Counted from the stretch's first letter, positions 8,122-17,726 are shown. The stretch is 64,000 nt of DNA from Streptomyces hoynatensis (GCF_003626535.1 NZ_RBAL01000002.1:434001-498000); one strand, 5' to 3'. A program made the numbers and translations. Notes: generated by a model not told the origin, from the letters alone.

Positions 8122-9642
8122 GTGGCGGGCGGCCCCCGAACCGCACAGTCGAATGCCATGTGGGCATCAACGCAGGTGGGACCCGAGGCGGCCGCCCGGG
8201 GCGCCGCAGGGGAGGCAGGAGAGCACACCATCGCCGTCCTCGGCGCGGGCATCGCGGGCCTGGTCGCGGCGTACGAACTCGAATCGCGCGGGCACCGGGT
8301 GACGGTGTACGAGGGCAGCGAGCGGATAGGCGGCCGGATCTACACCCACCGCTTCGGCAGCGCGCCCGACGCCCCCTACGCCGAACTGGGCGCGATGCGC
8401 ATCCCGCCGGGACACGCGCTGACGCTGGCCTACGTGGACCGGCTCGGCCTCGGCCCCGCGCTGCGCCCCTTCCACACGATCCTCAGCGACGAGAACAACT
8501 ACCTGTCCACCTCGGGCGGCTTCGTCCGGGTCAGGGACGCGGCCGGCCCCCTGGCCGCCGACCTGCGGCGCACCCTCCCGCTCGACGGGTACCGGCGCGC
8601 CACCGTGCTCTTCGGGGCCTGGCTGACGGCCGCCGTCCGCGCCATCGGACCGGCCGGGCTGCGCGACGGCTTCGCCGCCGCCGAGCTGCCCGTGCTGCTC
8701 CGGCTCGCCGACCGGGCCGACCTCGCCCCGTACGTGCGGGGCCCGCGCGCCGACCGGATCGACCTGGGCGCCGTCTTCCGCGACCACCCCGAGCTGCGCG
8801 CGGAGTGCAGCCCCCGCCTCCAGGGCTTCCTGGACGACCTCCTCCTGGAGACCGGCACCGGGCTCACGTGCCTGGCCGGGGGCATGGGCCGGCTCACCGA
8901 CCGCCTCGCCGGGCGGCTGCGCGGCCCGATCCTGCTGGGCCGCGAGCTGACCGCCCTGGACGCCGGGCACGACCGGGTCCGCCTCACGCTGCGGCACGGC
9001 AGGCACGGGATGGTCCGCAGGCACCCGGCCGCGGTGTGCACCCTGCCGTTCTCGGTGCTGCGCGGCCTGGGCCTCACCGGCCTGGACGCGGACAAGCGCG
9101 CGGTGATCGAGAGCGTCGAGTACGCCGCGGCCACCAAGATCGCCCTGCACTGCCGGGAGGCGTTCTGGACGCGCGAGGGCATCCGCGGCGGCGCCTCGGC
9201 CACCGGCGGCAGGACCCGCCAGACCTACTATCCGCCGCCCTCCGGCGATCCCGCCAAAGGCGCGGCGCTGCTGGGGAGTTACGCCATCGCGGAGGACGCC
9301 GACCTGCTCGGGCAGTTCCCCGAGCAGGCCCGCCACGCCGCCCTCGTGGACGAACTCGCCCCGCTGCACCCGGAGCTGAAGGAGCCGGGCGCGGTGCTCG
9401 GCGCGGCGAGCATCGCCTGGGGGAGCCACCGCTGGAGCAACGGCTGCACCTCGCTGCGCTGGGCCCTGGGCGGGGACACGGCCCGCCGCGCCGAGGAGCG
9501 GCGGCGCGCGGCCCGCCCGCAGGGGCGGCTGTTCTTCGCCGGGGAGCACTGCTCCACCACCCCGGCCTGGATCAACGGGGCCATCGAGTCCGCGCTGGGC
9601 GCGGTGGCGGCCGTGGACGCGACCCTGCGGGTGGCGCGGTGA
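8122..9642 (+). CDS. FAD-dependent L-amino acid oxidase of the L-tryptophan oxidase type (VioA/RebO/StaO-like)
   Basis: 506 aa (494 if the ATG at 8158 is used; neither start has an ideal ribosome site). The Rossmann dinucleotide motif is VLGAGIAGLVAAYELESRG, followed by YEGSERIGGRI. ELGAMRIPPGHALTLAYVDRLGL is the substrate-side motif of bacterial L-amino acid oxidases. The C-terminal FAD loop reads LFFAGEHCSTTPAWINGAIESAL. Its stop overlaps the start of a VioB/StaD-like gene, the partner that consumes the imine in bisindole biosynthesis. I infer oxidation of L-tryptophan or another aromatic amino acid to its 2-imino acid. Length is closer to RebO/StaO than to VioA. Confidence 0.88.
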   Translation: MAGGPRTAQSNAMWASTQVGPEAAARGAAGEAGEHTIAVLGAGIAGLVAAYELESRGHRVTVYEGSERIGGRIYTHRFGSAPDAPYAELGAMRIPPGHALTLAYVDRLGLGPALRPFHTILSDENNYLSTSGGFVRVRDAAGPLAADLRRTLPLDGYRRATVLFGAWLTAAVRAIGPAGLRDGFAAAELPVLLRLADRADLAPYVRGPRADRIDLGAVFRDHPELRAECSPRLQGFLDDLLLETGTGLTCLAGGMGRLTDRLAGRLRGPILLGRELTALDAGHDRVRLTLRHGRHGMVRRHPAAVCTLPFSVLRGLGLTGLDADKRAVIESVEYAAATKIALHCREAFWTREGIRGGASATGGRTRQTYYPPPSGDPAKGAALLGSYAIAEDADLLGQFPEQARHAALVDELAPLHPELKEPGAVLGAASIAWGSHRWSNGCTSLRWALGGDTARRAEERRRAARPQGRLFFAGEHCSTTPAWINGAIESALGAVAAVDATLRVAR

Positions 9643-12600
9643 GCGTCTTCGACCTGCCCCGGCTGCACTTCGCCGGCACCGCCTGCACCCGGCTGCCCAC
9701 CGGGCCGCGCAGCGGCCGCTACGACCTCGCCCGCAACCGCGCCCTGACGGCCGACGGCCTGCCGTTCCCACCGGAGCGGCCGGCCCGGGAGTACCACGAG
9801 CACCTCGACGGGCTCGGCGCCCGCTTCGAGCCGGACGGCCGCCTCACCCCCGAGGGCCGCTTCGGCACGGTCAAGGGCTGGAACTTCGGCGGCAACGGCC
9901 ACTTCTGGGTGGACGCCACCGTCACCGGCTGGGAGGCCGAGCCGGGCCGCCCCGAGACCCACGACCCGGTCGTCGGGCGGCACGTGGACCTGTGGGGCCA
10001 CTACAACGACCACCTGGCCACCACCGTCAACCGGGCCCGGGTCTTCGACGTGGACCCGGCCTCCGAGTGGACCACCACGGTGATGGTCGGCCGGTTCGGC
10101 TTCGGCAGGCTCGGCAGGTCGCACGAGGTCGGCTACCTGGCCGCGGGCGGGGTCACCGGGTACCAGCCGCCCCGCTGGCAGAACGCGCGCCACGTCCTGG
10201 AGGTGGGCGCGCACCCGCTGGCCGGCCGCTTCCGGCGTTCCGTGGTCCACCAGTTCGCCGTGGGCGAGGGCCTGGAGTGGTTCCCGGAGGCCGACTCCTC
10301 CAGGGCGGCGCGGCGGCTGCGGGCCCGGCTGGCCGAGGGCGGGGCCCGGGGCCTGGTCGTGCGGTTCGCCCTGTTCAACATGGCCACGCCCCAGGTCCCC
10401 GACGCCCCCGACGTGTGGCAGGTCCGCGGCACCATCGCCCCCTGGCTGCCCGGCGAGGAGCGCACCTGCCCGGCCGGGCGGCTGCTGACCGGCCGGGCCA
10501 CGCGCCGGGCGGGACTGCCCGCCCCGCTGCACAACGCCGCGGTGCACCTCACCCAGGGGCACACCACCCTCGACCTGGTCACCGCCGTGCCCCACACCCG
10601 CCGCGCCGCCGAGCCGGGGCCCGGGCCCGTGCACGCGCTCGGCCCGCGCCTCGACCTCGGCGAACTCCGGCTGTGCACCCGCGACTCCGGGCGGCTGGTG
10701 GCCCGCGTGCCGCGCGAGGCGTACCTGGGCGACACCGACGCCACGGGCGGCCTGGTCACCGTGCCCACCGAGCCGGAGGTGGCCGCCGCGCTGGCGGCCG
10801 GGGCCGTGCCGGACGAGCCGCTGCTCCTCACGGGCGCGCCGCCGGGGGAGCGGCGCCGGGTGCTGCTCGAAGAGGAGGAGACGGTGGTGCGGGCCGACGA
10901 CTCCGCCCTCTTCCTCGAACCGCCCCGCCCCGTCACCGGCGGGGACGGCGCCGTCGAGGTCGCGTTCCGCACCTACCGGCTGGGCCGCCCGGCCCCGGTC
11001 CCGGGGCTGCGGGCGCTGCAGTTCTTCAACCCCAGGGCGCTGCCCGCCGATCCGCGGACGGCCGGGGGCCTGGCCGCCTGCGGGGACGTGCGGATCGTGG
11101 ACGTGCGCCCGGCCGGGCCTCCCGGGGAACCGGCCGGCCCCCGGGACGGGGCCGGCGAGGAGCGGGCGGCCAACGGGCCGGGCGGGGCGGGGGCCGGGAG
11201 CGGGCCCGGCCGGGCGGGGGCCGGCGAGTGGGCCGCGTCCTGCCTGCTGGACACCGACGAGGAGGGGCGGGGACGGCTGGCGCTCAGGTGCGCGGAGCCG
11301 GGCGCCACCCGGCTGCTGCTCCTGCCGCCGGGCGAGGAGCCGCCCTGCGACCCGGCGCAGCCCGGCTCCGCGGCCCGCGCCTACGACAACGAGGACCGGC
11401 TCGGCTACTGGCCCGCGGTCTGCGCGGTGGACGTGCGGGTGCTGCCCGACACCTGGCACCTGGCGGACATCCCGCCCGACGAGGTCACCTTCGAGCTGCT
11501 CTACCGGGAGGTGTTCGCGCCGTGGGAGCTGCTGTACTCCTTCATGGCGGACGAGGTCTTCGCGCTGGCCGACGAGTGCAAGGTGGCCACGTACGCACGG
11601 CTGGTCTGGCTGATGTGCGACCCGCGCAACCGGGGGCGCACCTACTTCATGCCGCCCACCAGGGACATGACGCGGCCCCAGGCCGCACTGCTCCTCGCCT
11701 ACCTGCGCCGCGAGGAGGCCAAGCGGCGCCGGCCGCCCCTGCTGGTGCCGCGGCGCCCGCGCCCCGGCGCCCTCACCACCCGCGGCGCGGTGCACGAGGC
11801 GCTGCGGGAGGCCGCGGCGGTGGAACTCGCCGTCATGCTCCAGTACCTGTACGCCGCCTGGTCGATCCCGCCGCACGAGGCCGGGGCCGAGCTGGTGCGG
11901 CGCGGGCAGTGGACGGCCGGGCAGCTGGACCTGGCCTGCGGCGACGGCGGCGAGACGCGCCACGGCGGCATCCGTGGCCTGCTGCTGAACGTCGCCAGGG
12001 AGGAGATGGTGCACTTCCTGGTGATCAACAACATCATCACCGCCATGGGCCTGCCCTTCCACCTGCCGGCGATCGACTTCGGGACGGTCAACTCCCGGCT
12101 GCGGGTGCCCCTCGACCTGTGCCTTGAGGGCTTCGGCCTGGGCAGCGTGCAGCGCTTCATCGCGATCGAGCAGCCGCACGGCGCGGGACCCGGCCTCGCC
12201 GGGGAGGAGCCGGGGCGCCACGAGGACGGGCGGCCCTATCCGTATCAGTCGCTCAGCGACCTGTACGCCGCGATCCGCGAGGGCATCGCCACCGTGCCCG
12301 GCCTCTTCCTGGTGGACCGCGGGCGCGGGGGCGGCGAACACCACCTGTTCATGCGGGAGTCGGTCAACGCGGCGCACCCCGACTACCAGCTGGAGGTGGA
12401 CGACGTGCCGAGCGCCCTGTTCGCCATCGACTTCGTCACCGAGCACGGCGAGGGCAACGTCCTGCCGGGGGCGGGGGAGCGGCACCACGAGGAGGAGTCG
12501 CACTACGAGACCTTCCTGCGGATCTCCGACCTGCTGACGGCCGAGCACCACGGGGCGGCGGCGCGGCGGGAGCGGGGCGTGCGCCGCCCGCCCTGGTCGC

Positions 12601-13058
12601 CCGCCTACCCGGTGCTGCGCAACCCGACGCTGCACCCGGGCAACCCGGCGCAGGAGCCGGTGGAGGAACCGGAAGCCCGGGCCGCGCTGCGGGTGTTCAA
12701 CGACGCCTACTTCCTGATGTGCCGGCTCTTCCTCCAGCACTTCGGCTCCACGCCGGACGCGAGCCTGCGGCGTTCCGAGTTGATGAACGCGGCGATCGAC
12801 GTGATGACCGGGATGCTGCGGCCCCTGGCCGAGCACCTGGTGACGCTGCCCTCGGGGCGGCCGGGGCGCACCGCGGGCCCCTCCTTCGAACTCGCGGAGC
12901 AGCCGGGGGCGATCCCCCGCCCCGACGTGGCACGGCGGGCGCTCGGCCTCGGGTTCGCCAGGCTCGCCGAGCGGGCGGACGCCCTGCCGGGGCTTCCGGG
13001 TCGGGTGGCGGAGCTGATGCGCTTCTACGCGGACCGGTTCGGGAAGGCCGCGGGGTGA
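9639..13058 (+). CDS. Imine-dimer (chromopyrrolate) synthase, VioB/RebD/StaD-like
   Basis: 1139 aa, similar in length to StaD-type enzymes. The N-terminal half (SVFDLPRLHFAGTACT, KGWNFGGNGHFWVDA, GHYNDHLATTVNRARVFD) is the VioB N-terminal domain. The C-terminal ferritin-like domain has metal-ligand candidates Glu729 in VELAVMLQYLYAAW and Glu788/Glu789/His792 in AREEMVHFLVINN, followed by HHLFMRESVNAAHPDYQLEVDDV. The family couples two aryl-imino acids into a pyrrole dicarboxylate or imine dimer. A Gly/Ala-rich insert lies around residues 490-525. The GTG start overlaps the oxidase stop by 4 bp, so the two are translationally coupled. No VioC/D/E, P450 (StaP/RebP) or StaC/RebC gene is nearby. 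Confidence 0.88.
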   Translation: MSVFDLPRLHFAGTACTRLPTGPRSGRYDLARNRALTADGLPFPPERPAREYHEHLDGLGARFEPDGRLTPEGRFGTVKGWNFGGNGHFWVDATVTGWEAEPGRPETHDPVVGRHVDLWGHYNDHLATTVNRARVFDVDPASEWTTTVMVGRFGFGRLGRSHEVGYLAAGGVTGYQPPRWQNARHVLEVGAHPLAGRFRRSVVHQFAVGEGLEWFPEADSSRAARRLRARLAEGGARGLVVRFALFNMATPQVPDAPDVWQVRGTIAPWLPGEERTCPAGRLLTGRATRRAGLPAPLHNAAVHLTQGHTTLDLVTAVPHTRRAAEPGPGPVHALGPRLDLGELRLCTRDSGRLVARVPREAYLGDTDATGGLVTVPTEPEVAAALAAGAVPDEPLLLTGAPPGERRRVLLEEEETVVRADDSALFLEPPRPVTGGDGAVEVAFRTYRLGRPAPVPGLRALQFFNPRALPADPRTAGGLAACGDVRIVDVRPAGPPGEPAGPRDGAGEERAANGPGGAGAGSGPGRAGAGEWAASCLLDTDEEGRGRLALRCAEPGATRLLLLPPGEEPPCDPAQPGSAARAYDNEDRLGYWPAVCAVDVRVLPDTWHLADIPPDEVTFELLYREVFAPWELLYSFMADEVFALADECKVATYARLVWLMCDPRNRGRTYFMPPTRDMTRPQAALLLAYLRREEAKRRRPPLLVPRRPRPGALTTRGAVHEALREAAAVELAVMLQYLYAAWSIPPHEAGAELVRRGQWTAGQLDLACGDGGETRHGGIRGLLLNVAREEMVHFLVINNIITAMGLPFHLPAIDFGTVNSRLRVPLDLCLEGFGLGSVQRFIAIEQPHGAGPGLAGEEPGRHEDGRPYPYQSLSDLYAAIREGIATVPGLFLVDRGRGGGEHHLFMRESVNAAHPDYQLEVDDVPSALFAIDFVTEHGEGNVLPGAGERHHEEESHYETFLRISDLLTAEHHGAAARRERGVRRPPWSPAYPVLRNPTLHPGNPAQEPVEEPEARAALRVFNDAYFLMCRLFLQHFGSTPDASLRRSELMNAAIDVMTGMLRPLAEHLVTLPSGRPGRTAGPSFELAEQPGAIPRPDVARRALGLGFARLAERADALPGLPGRVAELMRFYADRFGKAAG

Positions 13059-13070
13059 GGACAGCGTTGA

Positions 13071-13102
13071 GGGCGGGGGCGGGGGCGGGGGCGGGGGCGG
13101 GC
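13071..13102 (+). repeat. Short (GGGGGC)n tandem tract
   Basis: About five GGGGGC hexamers directly after the VioB-like stop codon. The G-runs could form a G-quadruplex on the transcribed RNA or act as a pause. No gene is affected. Confidence 0.6.
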
Positions 13103-13211
13103 CGGGCGCGCGCGGTCCGGGAGGGGGCGCGGCCCGGAGTCCGCGAGCCGATGACTGATCCTGCGTCAACGCGCTCGAAGTGGTCATCCGTCGCCCGTTT
13201 GTCCGCATTCG

Positions 13212-13240
13212 TTGATCATTGACTGCTATCTGCGTATGGC
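13212..13240 (+). promoter_or_regulatory. Candidate sigma70-type promoter for the LuxR regulator
   Basis: TTGATC (13212-13217), a 17-bp spacer, then TATGGC (13235-13240), in a locally AT-rich patch about 45 bp upstream of the regulator start. It would make the regulator independently transcribed rather than read through from the oxidase/synthase pair. Confidence 0.5.
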
Positions 13241-13286
13241 ATGACGATGAGGTAAACCGACATGATCACCATTCGGGGGACTCCGC

Positions 13287-16200
13287 TTGTCACCGCCACC
13301 CTCGCCGTCGCCGTTCCCGCATCCGCCGGCCACCCGGCCCGCGCCGCCGCCGCCCTCGCTCCCGCGCCCCGCCGCCCAGGGCGCCCCGAACGCCAGGCCC
13401 CGGGTCCTGGCCCCGGCCGTGCCCCGGCTCCCCGGCCGCGAGCGGGAGTGGGCACTGCTCTCGCACCTGCTGGAGGCGGCGCGCACCGGGCCGGGGCGCG
13501 GCGGCGCCCTGCTGGTCGAGGGCGCCGCGGGCACCGGGCGCAGCAGGCTGCTGCACGAGGCGGCGACCGCGGCCCTCGGCACCGGTTTCTCGGTCGCCTT
13601 CGGCGCCGCGGACGCGTACCACCTGGCCCTGCCCCTGCACCCGCTGACCGCCGCCCTCGGCCGCGGCGGTCAGCCCCCGGCCGGGGACCGGGGCCGGGAC
13701 GAGGGCGGCGAGGAGGCCCTGCTCGAAGGCCGCGTCGAGGAGCGGCTGCGGCGCGGCCCCCTCCTGGTCGCCCTCGACGACCTTCAGTGGGCCCACCCGC
13801 AGGCCGCTGCCGCGCTCCACTCCCTCGTCACCCGCTTCGCCGCCAGGCCCGTGGTGTGGGTGCTCGCCAGGCGCACGGAGGAACCCCGCCGGCCGTGCCC
13901 GGCGGAACGGCTCTTCGCCGCGCTGCGGGACGCCGGGGCCGCCGAGCCCGCGCCGCTCGGCCCGCTGCCCTCCCGGGCCGTCGCCGAACTCGCCGCCCAC
14001 CGGCTCGGCGCCGAGCCGGAACCCGAACTGCTCGCCTACGCCGAGGGCGCGGACGGCAATCCGGCCGCGCTGCTCGCGCTGTTCGACGGCCTGCGGGAGG
14101 AGCGCAGGACCCGGGTCGCCGACGGCAGGGCCCGCCTGACCCCCCAGGCCACGGAGGGCCGCCCGCCCCGGCGCTTCGCCGCGCTCGTCCGCCGCCGGGT
14201 CGCGGACCTGCCCCCCGGGACCCGGCTGCTGCTCGACGTGGCGAGCGTCCTCGGCAGGGCCTGCGTGCCCGAGGACGCGGCCCGGATGCTCGGCAAGCCG
14301 ACGGCCGCCGTGCTGCCCGCCCTCCAGGAGGCCCTCGCCTCCGGGCTGATGCGGTGCGAGGGCGACGTGCTCGCCTTCCGCCACGAACTCGTCAGGCAGG
14401 CGCTGCTCGCCACCCTGCCCGCCCCGCTGCGCGGCGCCCTGCACCGGCAGGCGGCCCGGATGCTCCTCGCGCGGCAGGGCGGGGTGCTCCCCGCCGCGGC
14501 ACACCTGGTGCACGGCGCCCGCCGCGGCGACGCCCGCGCGGTGTCCGTGCTGTGCTCCGCGGCCACCACCGCCGCCGCGACCAGGCCCAGTGCCGCGCTC
14601 GAACTCGCCCAGCGCGGCCTGGAGATAGCAGAACCGGGCCACCCGGTGCGCGCCGAGCTGGCGCGGGTGGCCGTCGAGGCGCTGACCCGCTCCGGCCCCC
14701 TCCCCCGGGCCGCCGCCCTCGCCGAGGAGGCGCTCGGCTGGGTGCCGCCAGGGCGGCAGGCCGCGGCCCTGCGGCACGGGCTGGGCGTCGCCCTGCTGCT
14801 CGGCGGGCGGCCCGCGCGGGCCCTCGCGGTGGCGGAGGCGGCCCTGCGGCAGCCGGGGGAGGGCAGGACCCGGGAGCTGGCGGAACGCCTCCTCCTGGTC
14901 CGGCTGCACGCCCTGGCCGCCCTGGACGCGGAGGCCGCCGCCCGCGAGATCCGCCGGGAGATCCAGCGCCGCGGCGCCGCGTCCCCCGGGCTGCTGTGCG
15001 CGCTGGCCAGGGCCCAGTGGGGCGCGGGCCGCGTCGGCGAGGCCCTGCGGCTGGCCCGCGCCGCCGCGGAACCGGCCCCGGCCGCCGCCCACCCCGCCTC
15101 GGCCGGCGCGGCTGCCTCCGCCTCCCCGGCCGGCGCGGCCGGCGGCGAGGACCGCTCGCCCTTCCCGCCTCGGCTGGCCCTGGCCGCCATGCTCACCTGG
15201 CTCCGGGAGACGACCGAGGCCACGACGCTGCTCGGGGCGCTCGCCGAGGAGGCGAAGCACGCCGAGGACGCCGCGGGAGACGCCGCCTGGGGCACCGCCT
15301 GGGGTACCGAACACGCCGGGCAGGCGGGGCACTTCGCCTCCCCCGGGCCCGCCGGGCACGCGGCGCCCCCCGCAGCCGCCGGCTCCGCCGCGGGGCCCGG
15401 GCGGGACGCGCGTCCCAAGGCCGCCGATTCCGCCGGGACCGCCGATTCCGCCGGGGCGGAAGGGGCGGCGGCGGCCGGGGGCCGGCCGGTGTTCCTGGGC
15501 CTGCGCACCCTCCTCGGCGCCTCGCTCGCCCTCGCGGGCGGCGACCTCGACGAGGCGCGCGGCCTGGCCACCGCGGGGCTGGCCGCGGCGGCCGAGGCCG
15601 GACTGCCGCAGCTGAGGCCGCTGGGCCTGCGGGTGCTTGCCGAAGTGGCGCTGCGGCGCGGGGACCTCCCGGCCGCAGAGGAGCAGGCGGCCCGGCTGTC
15701 CGAGGCCCTGGCGGGGGAGTGCGGGGAGGCGGCGGCGGGGCGTGCCGCGCCGGCCTGCGCCGCGTGGCTGACGGCCAGGATCGCCGCGGCGCGCCGCGAC
15801 GCGGAAGGACTGGGCGCCGCGCTCGGCCGCCTGCACGCCGACCCGCAGGGCCTGCGTGCCCTCCTGGTGGCGGAACCCGCCGCCGCGGCCTGGCTGGTGC
15901 GGGCGGAGACGGAACGCGGCGAGACCGAACGGGCCGCCGAGACGGCGCGCGCCGCGCAACTCCTGGCCGCGGCCAGCCCCGAGGTGCCGGCCCTGCTCGC
16001 CGCCGCCGCGCACGCCCGCGGGGTGCGGGAACGCGACCAGGCCGCCCTGCGGCGCGCGGCCGAACTCCACCGCGACCCCTGGGCCAGGGCCTCCGCCGAG
16101 GAGGACCTGGGCGCGCTGACCCGCGGCGACCGGGCGGGCGCGGTGGCCGGTCTCGACCGGGCGCTGGCGGGGTACGCGCGGTGCGGCGCCGAGCGGGACG

Positions 16201-16490
16201 AGGCCAGGGTGCGGCGCAGGCTGCGCCGGCTCGGCATCCGGCGCAGGCACTGGACGCAGGCCGAGCGGCCCGCCTCCGGCTGGGCCAGCCTGACCGGGAC
16301 CGAACGCCGGGTCGCGGCGCTGGTCGCGCAGGGCCTGACCAACCGCCAGGTCGCCGGCCAGCTGTTCCTCTCCCCGCACACCGTCGGCTTCCATCTGCGG
16401 CAGATCTACCGCAAGTTGGAGGTGCAGTCGCGCATCGATCTGGTGCGCAGGTACCCCGGCCTCGCCGAGGAGCCGAGGGAGACGGCCTGA
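13287..16490 (+). CDS. Large ATP-binding LuxR-family regulator (LAL/MalT-like)
   Basis: 1067 aa from a TTG start with GGGGGA about 7 bp upstream. Residues about 50-75 hold the Walker A region (LVEGAAGTGRSRLL), in which the usual Lys is Arg. Walker B is LLVALDDLQWAHP near residue 165. A long helical TPR-like middle section follows. The last 60 residues are a LuxR HTH (LTGTERRVAALVAQGLTNRQ, then LFLSPHTVGFHLRQIYRKL). LAL proteins usually activate an adjacent pathway, and this one lies just downstream of the oxidase/imine-dimer synthase pair, so it is the candidate pathway activator. The Walker A substitution may weaken nucleotide hydrolysis. An Ala/Gly-rich insert occurs at about residues 650-730. 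Confidence 0.85.
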   Translation: MSPPPSPSPFPHPPATRPAPPPPSLPRPAAQGAPNARPRVLAPAVPRLPGREREWALLSHLLEAARTGPGRGGALLVEGAAGTGRSRLLHEAATAALGTGFSVAFGAADAYHLALPLHPLTAALGRGGQPPAGDRGRDEGGEEALLEGRVEERLRRGPLLVALDDLQWAHPQAAAALHSLVTRFAARPVVWVLARRTEEPRRPCPAERLFAALRDAGAAEPAPLGPLPSRAVAELAAHRLGAEPEPELLAYAEGADGNPAALLALFDGLREERRTRVADGRARLTPQATEGRPPRRFAALVRRRVADLPPGTRLLLDVASVLGRACVPEDAARMLGKPTAAVLPALQEALASGLMRCEGDVLAFRHELVRQALLATLPAPLRGALHRQAARMLLARQGGVLPAAAHLVHGARRGDARAVSVLCSAATTAAATRPSAALELAQRGLEIAEPGHPVRAELARVAVEALTRSGPLPRAAALAEEALGWVPPGRQAAALRHGLGVALLLGGRPARALAVAEAALRQPGEGRTRELAERLLLVRLHALAALDAEAAAREIRREIQRRGAASPGLLCALARAQWGAGRVGEALRLARAAAEPAPAAAHPASAGAAASASPAGAAGGEDRSPFPPRLALAAMLTWLRETTEATTLLGALAEEAKHAEDAAGDAAWGTAWGTEHAGQAGHFASPGPAGHAAPPAAAGSAAGPGRDARPKAADSAGTADSAGAEGAAAAGGRPVFLGLRTLLGASLALAGGDLDEARGLATAGLAAAAEAGLPQLRPLGLRVLAEVALRRGDLPAAEEQAARLSEALAGECGEAAAGRAAPACAAWLTARIAAARRDAEGLGAALGRLHADPQGLRALLVAEPAAAAWLVRAETERGETERAAETARAAQLLAAASPEVPALLAAAAHARGVRERDQAALRRAAELHRDPWARASAEEDLGALTRGDRAGAVAGLDRALAGYARCGAERDEARVRRRLRRLGIRRRHWTQAERPASGWASLTGTERRVAALVAQGLTNRQVAGQLFLSPHTVGFHLRQIYRKLEVQSRIDLVRRYPGLAEEPRETA

Positions 16491-16716
16491 GGCGAGCGCG
16501 CCGGGCACCGCCCCCCGCGCCCGCCGAGGAAACCGGCCGCGCCGCCCGGGCCCCGGCCCGCGCCGCCCACCGGCCCGCGCGGGCCGGGGCCCCGCGCAGG
16601 CGGGTGGGCCGCGCGCGGCCGGTGCGCGCCCGCCGCGGCCCCCGGCCCCCGGGACCCCGCGCGACCGCGCAGAACCCCGTGACCGGCCTTGTCCCTCACC
16701 GGACGCGACTGCTTGC

Positions 16717-17682
16717 ATGCGAGTCGTGACGAGTCAGGACGTGAGGTACGCGTCGAACGCGGCACACCTCAGCGCAGCGCCAGGAACGACAGAGACGACA
16801 GAGACGACAGAGACGACAGAGACGACAGAACCGACCGGACCAGCCGGGGCAGCCGGACCAGCCGGAGCCGCCGGGCGCCCCCCGGGGCCGCCGGCAAAGG
16901 ACGGCCCCGCCCGCCACAGCTCGGCGCGGGTGTGGAACCACTGGCTGGGCGGCGTCCACAACCTCGCCGTGGACCGCGCCGCCGGCGACCGGCTCTCCCT
17001 GGAACACCCGGGAGTGGTCGAACGCGCCCGCACCACACGCCACTTCCTGACCCGGGCCGTGCGCCACCTGGCGCGCGAGGCGGGCGTCACCCAGTTCCTC
17101 GACGTGGGCTCCGGGCTGCCCACCGCGGGCAACACCCACCAGATCGCGCAGGCGGCCCGACCCGAGGCGCGCGTCCTCTACGTGGACCACGACCCGGCCA
17201 CCGTCCGGTACGCCCGCGAGCTGCTGCGCTCCACGCCCGAGGGCGCCGCCGCCTACGCCGAGGCCGACCTGCGCCGCCCCGCGGACGTGCTCGCCGCCGC
17301 CCGCGCCACCCTCGACCTGTCGCGCCCGGTGGCGCTCGTCCTCAGCGGCATCCTCGGGCACGTGCCCGGCTACGCCCGGGCCCGCGGCATCGTGCGGGAG
17401 CTGCTGGCCGCCCTGCCCCCCGGGAGCCACCTCCTCGCCCACGACCTGAGCGACACCCAGCCCGAGTGGCGCGCCCTCCAGGCCAGGCACAACTCCGCCG
17501 CCCCCCTCGCCTACCACCTGCGCAGCCCCGAGCGCATCGCGGGCTTCTTCGCGGGCCTCGAACTCCTCGACCCAGGCGTCGTCCCGGTGACCTCCTGGCG
17601 CCCCGACGGAAGCGAGCACTACCCCGCCGAGTGGACCCGCCTGGTGGCCGACGTCGTGGGCGGAGTCGGCCGCAAGCCCTGA
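16717..17682 (+). CDS. DUF574 SAM-dependent methyltransferase-like protein with Thr-Thr-Glu repeat
   Basis: 321 aa, Methyltransf_19/DUF574 family, expanded in Streptomyces. Core motifs are SSARVWNHWLGGVHNLAVDR, FLDVGSGLPTAGNTHQIAQ (SAM loop), VLYVDHDPATVRYAREL and EADLRRPADVL; it ends in GVGRKP as usual. The N-terminus carries a TTE repeat encoded by five copies of a 9-bp unit, then a Gly/Pro/Ala-rich linker. The physiological substrate of this family is not established. It is paralogous to the protein at 34800. Confidence 0.85.
   Translation: MRVVTSQDVRYASNAAHLSAAPGTTETTETTETTETTEPTGPAGAAGPAGAAGRPPGPPAKDGPARHSSARVWNHWLGGVHNLAVDRAAGDRLSLEHPGVVERARTTRHFLTRAVRHLAREAGVTQFLDVGSGLPTAGNTHQIAQAARPEARVLYVDHDPATVRYARELLRSTPEGAAAYAEADLRRPADVLAAARATLDLSRPVALVLSGILGHVPGYARARGIVRELLAALPPGSHLLAHDLSDTQPEWRALQARHNSAAPLAYHLRSPERIAGFFAGLELLDPGVVPVTSWRPDGSEHYPAEWTRLVADVVGGVGRKP
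16786..16830 (+). repeat. 9-bp tandem repeat x5 inside the DUF574 gene
   Basis: Five copies of ACGACAGAG (the last ends in A) encode Thr-Thr-Glu units. The unit is a multiple of 3, so copy number can change without breaking the frame. Confidence 0.9.
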
Positions 17683-17726
17683 GCCCGCCCGCCCCTTCCC
17701 ACCCCGCGACCCACCGGAGGCCCGCC

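Noticed and set aside
9279-13208. 1300-codon open frame antisense to the VioB-like gene
   Set aside because: Typical high-GC antisense shadow; composition (Arg, Gly, Pro, His) is not protein-like, and the plus-strand gene has clear domains.
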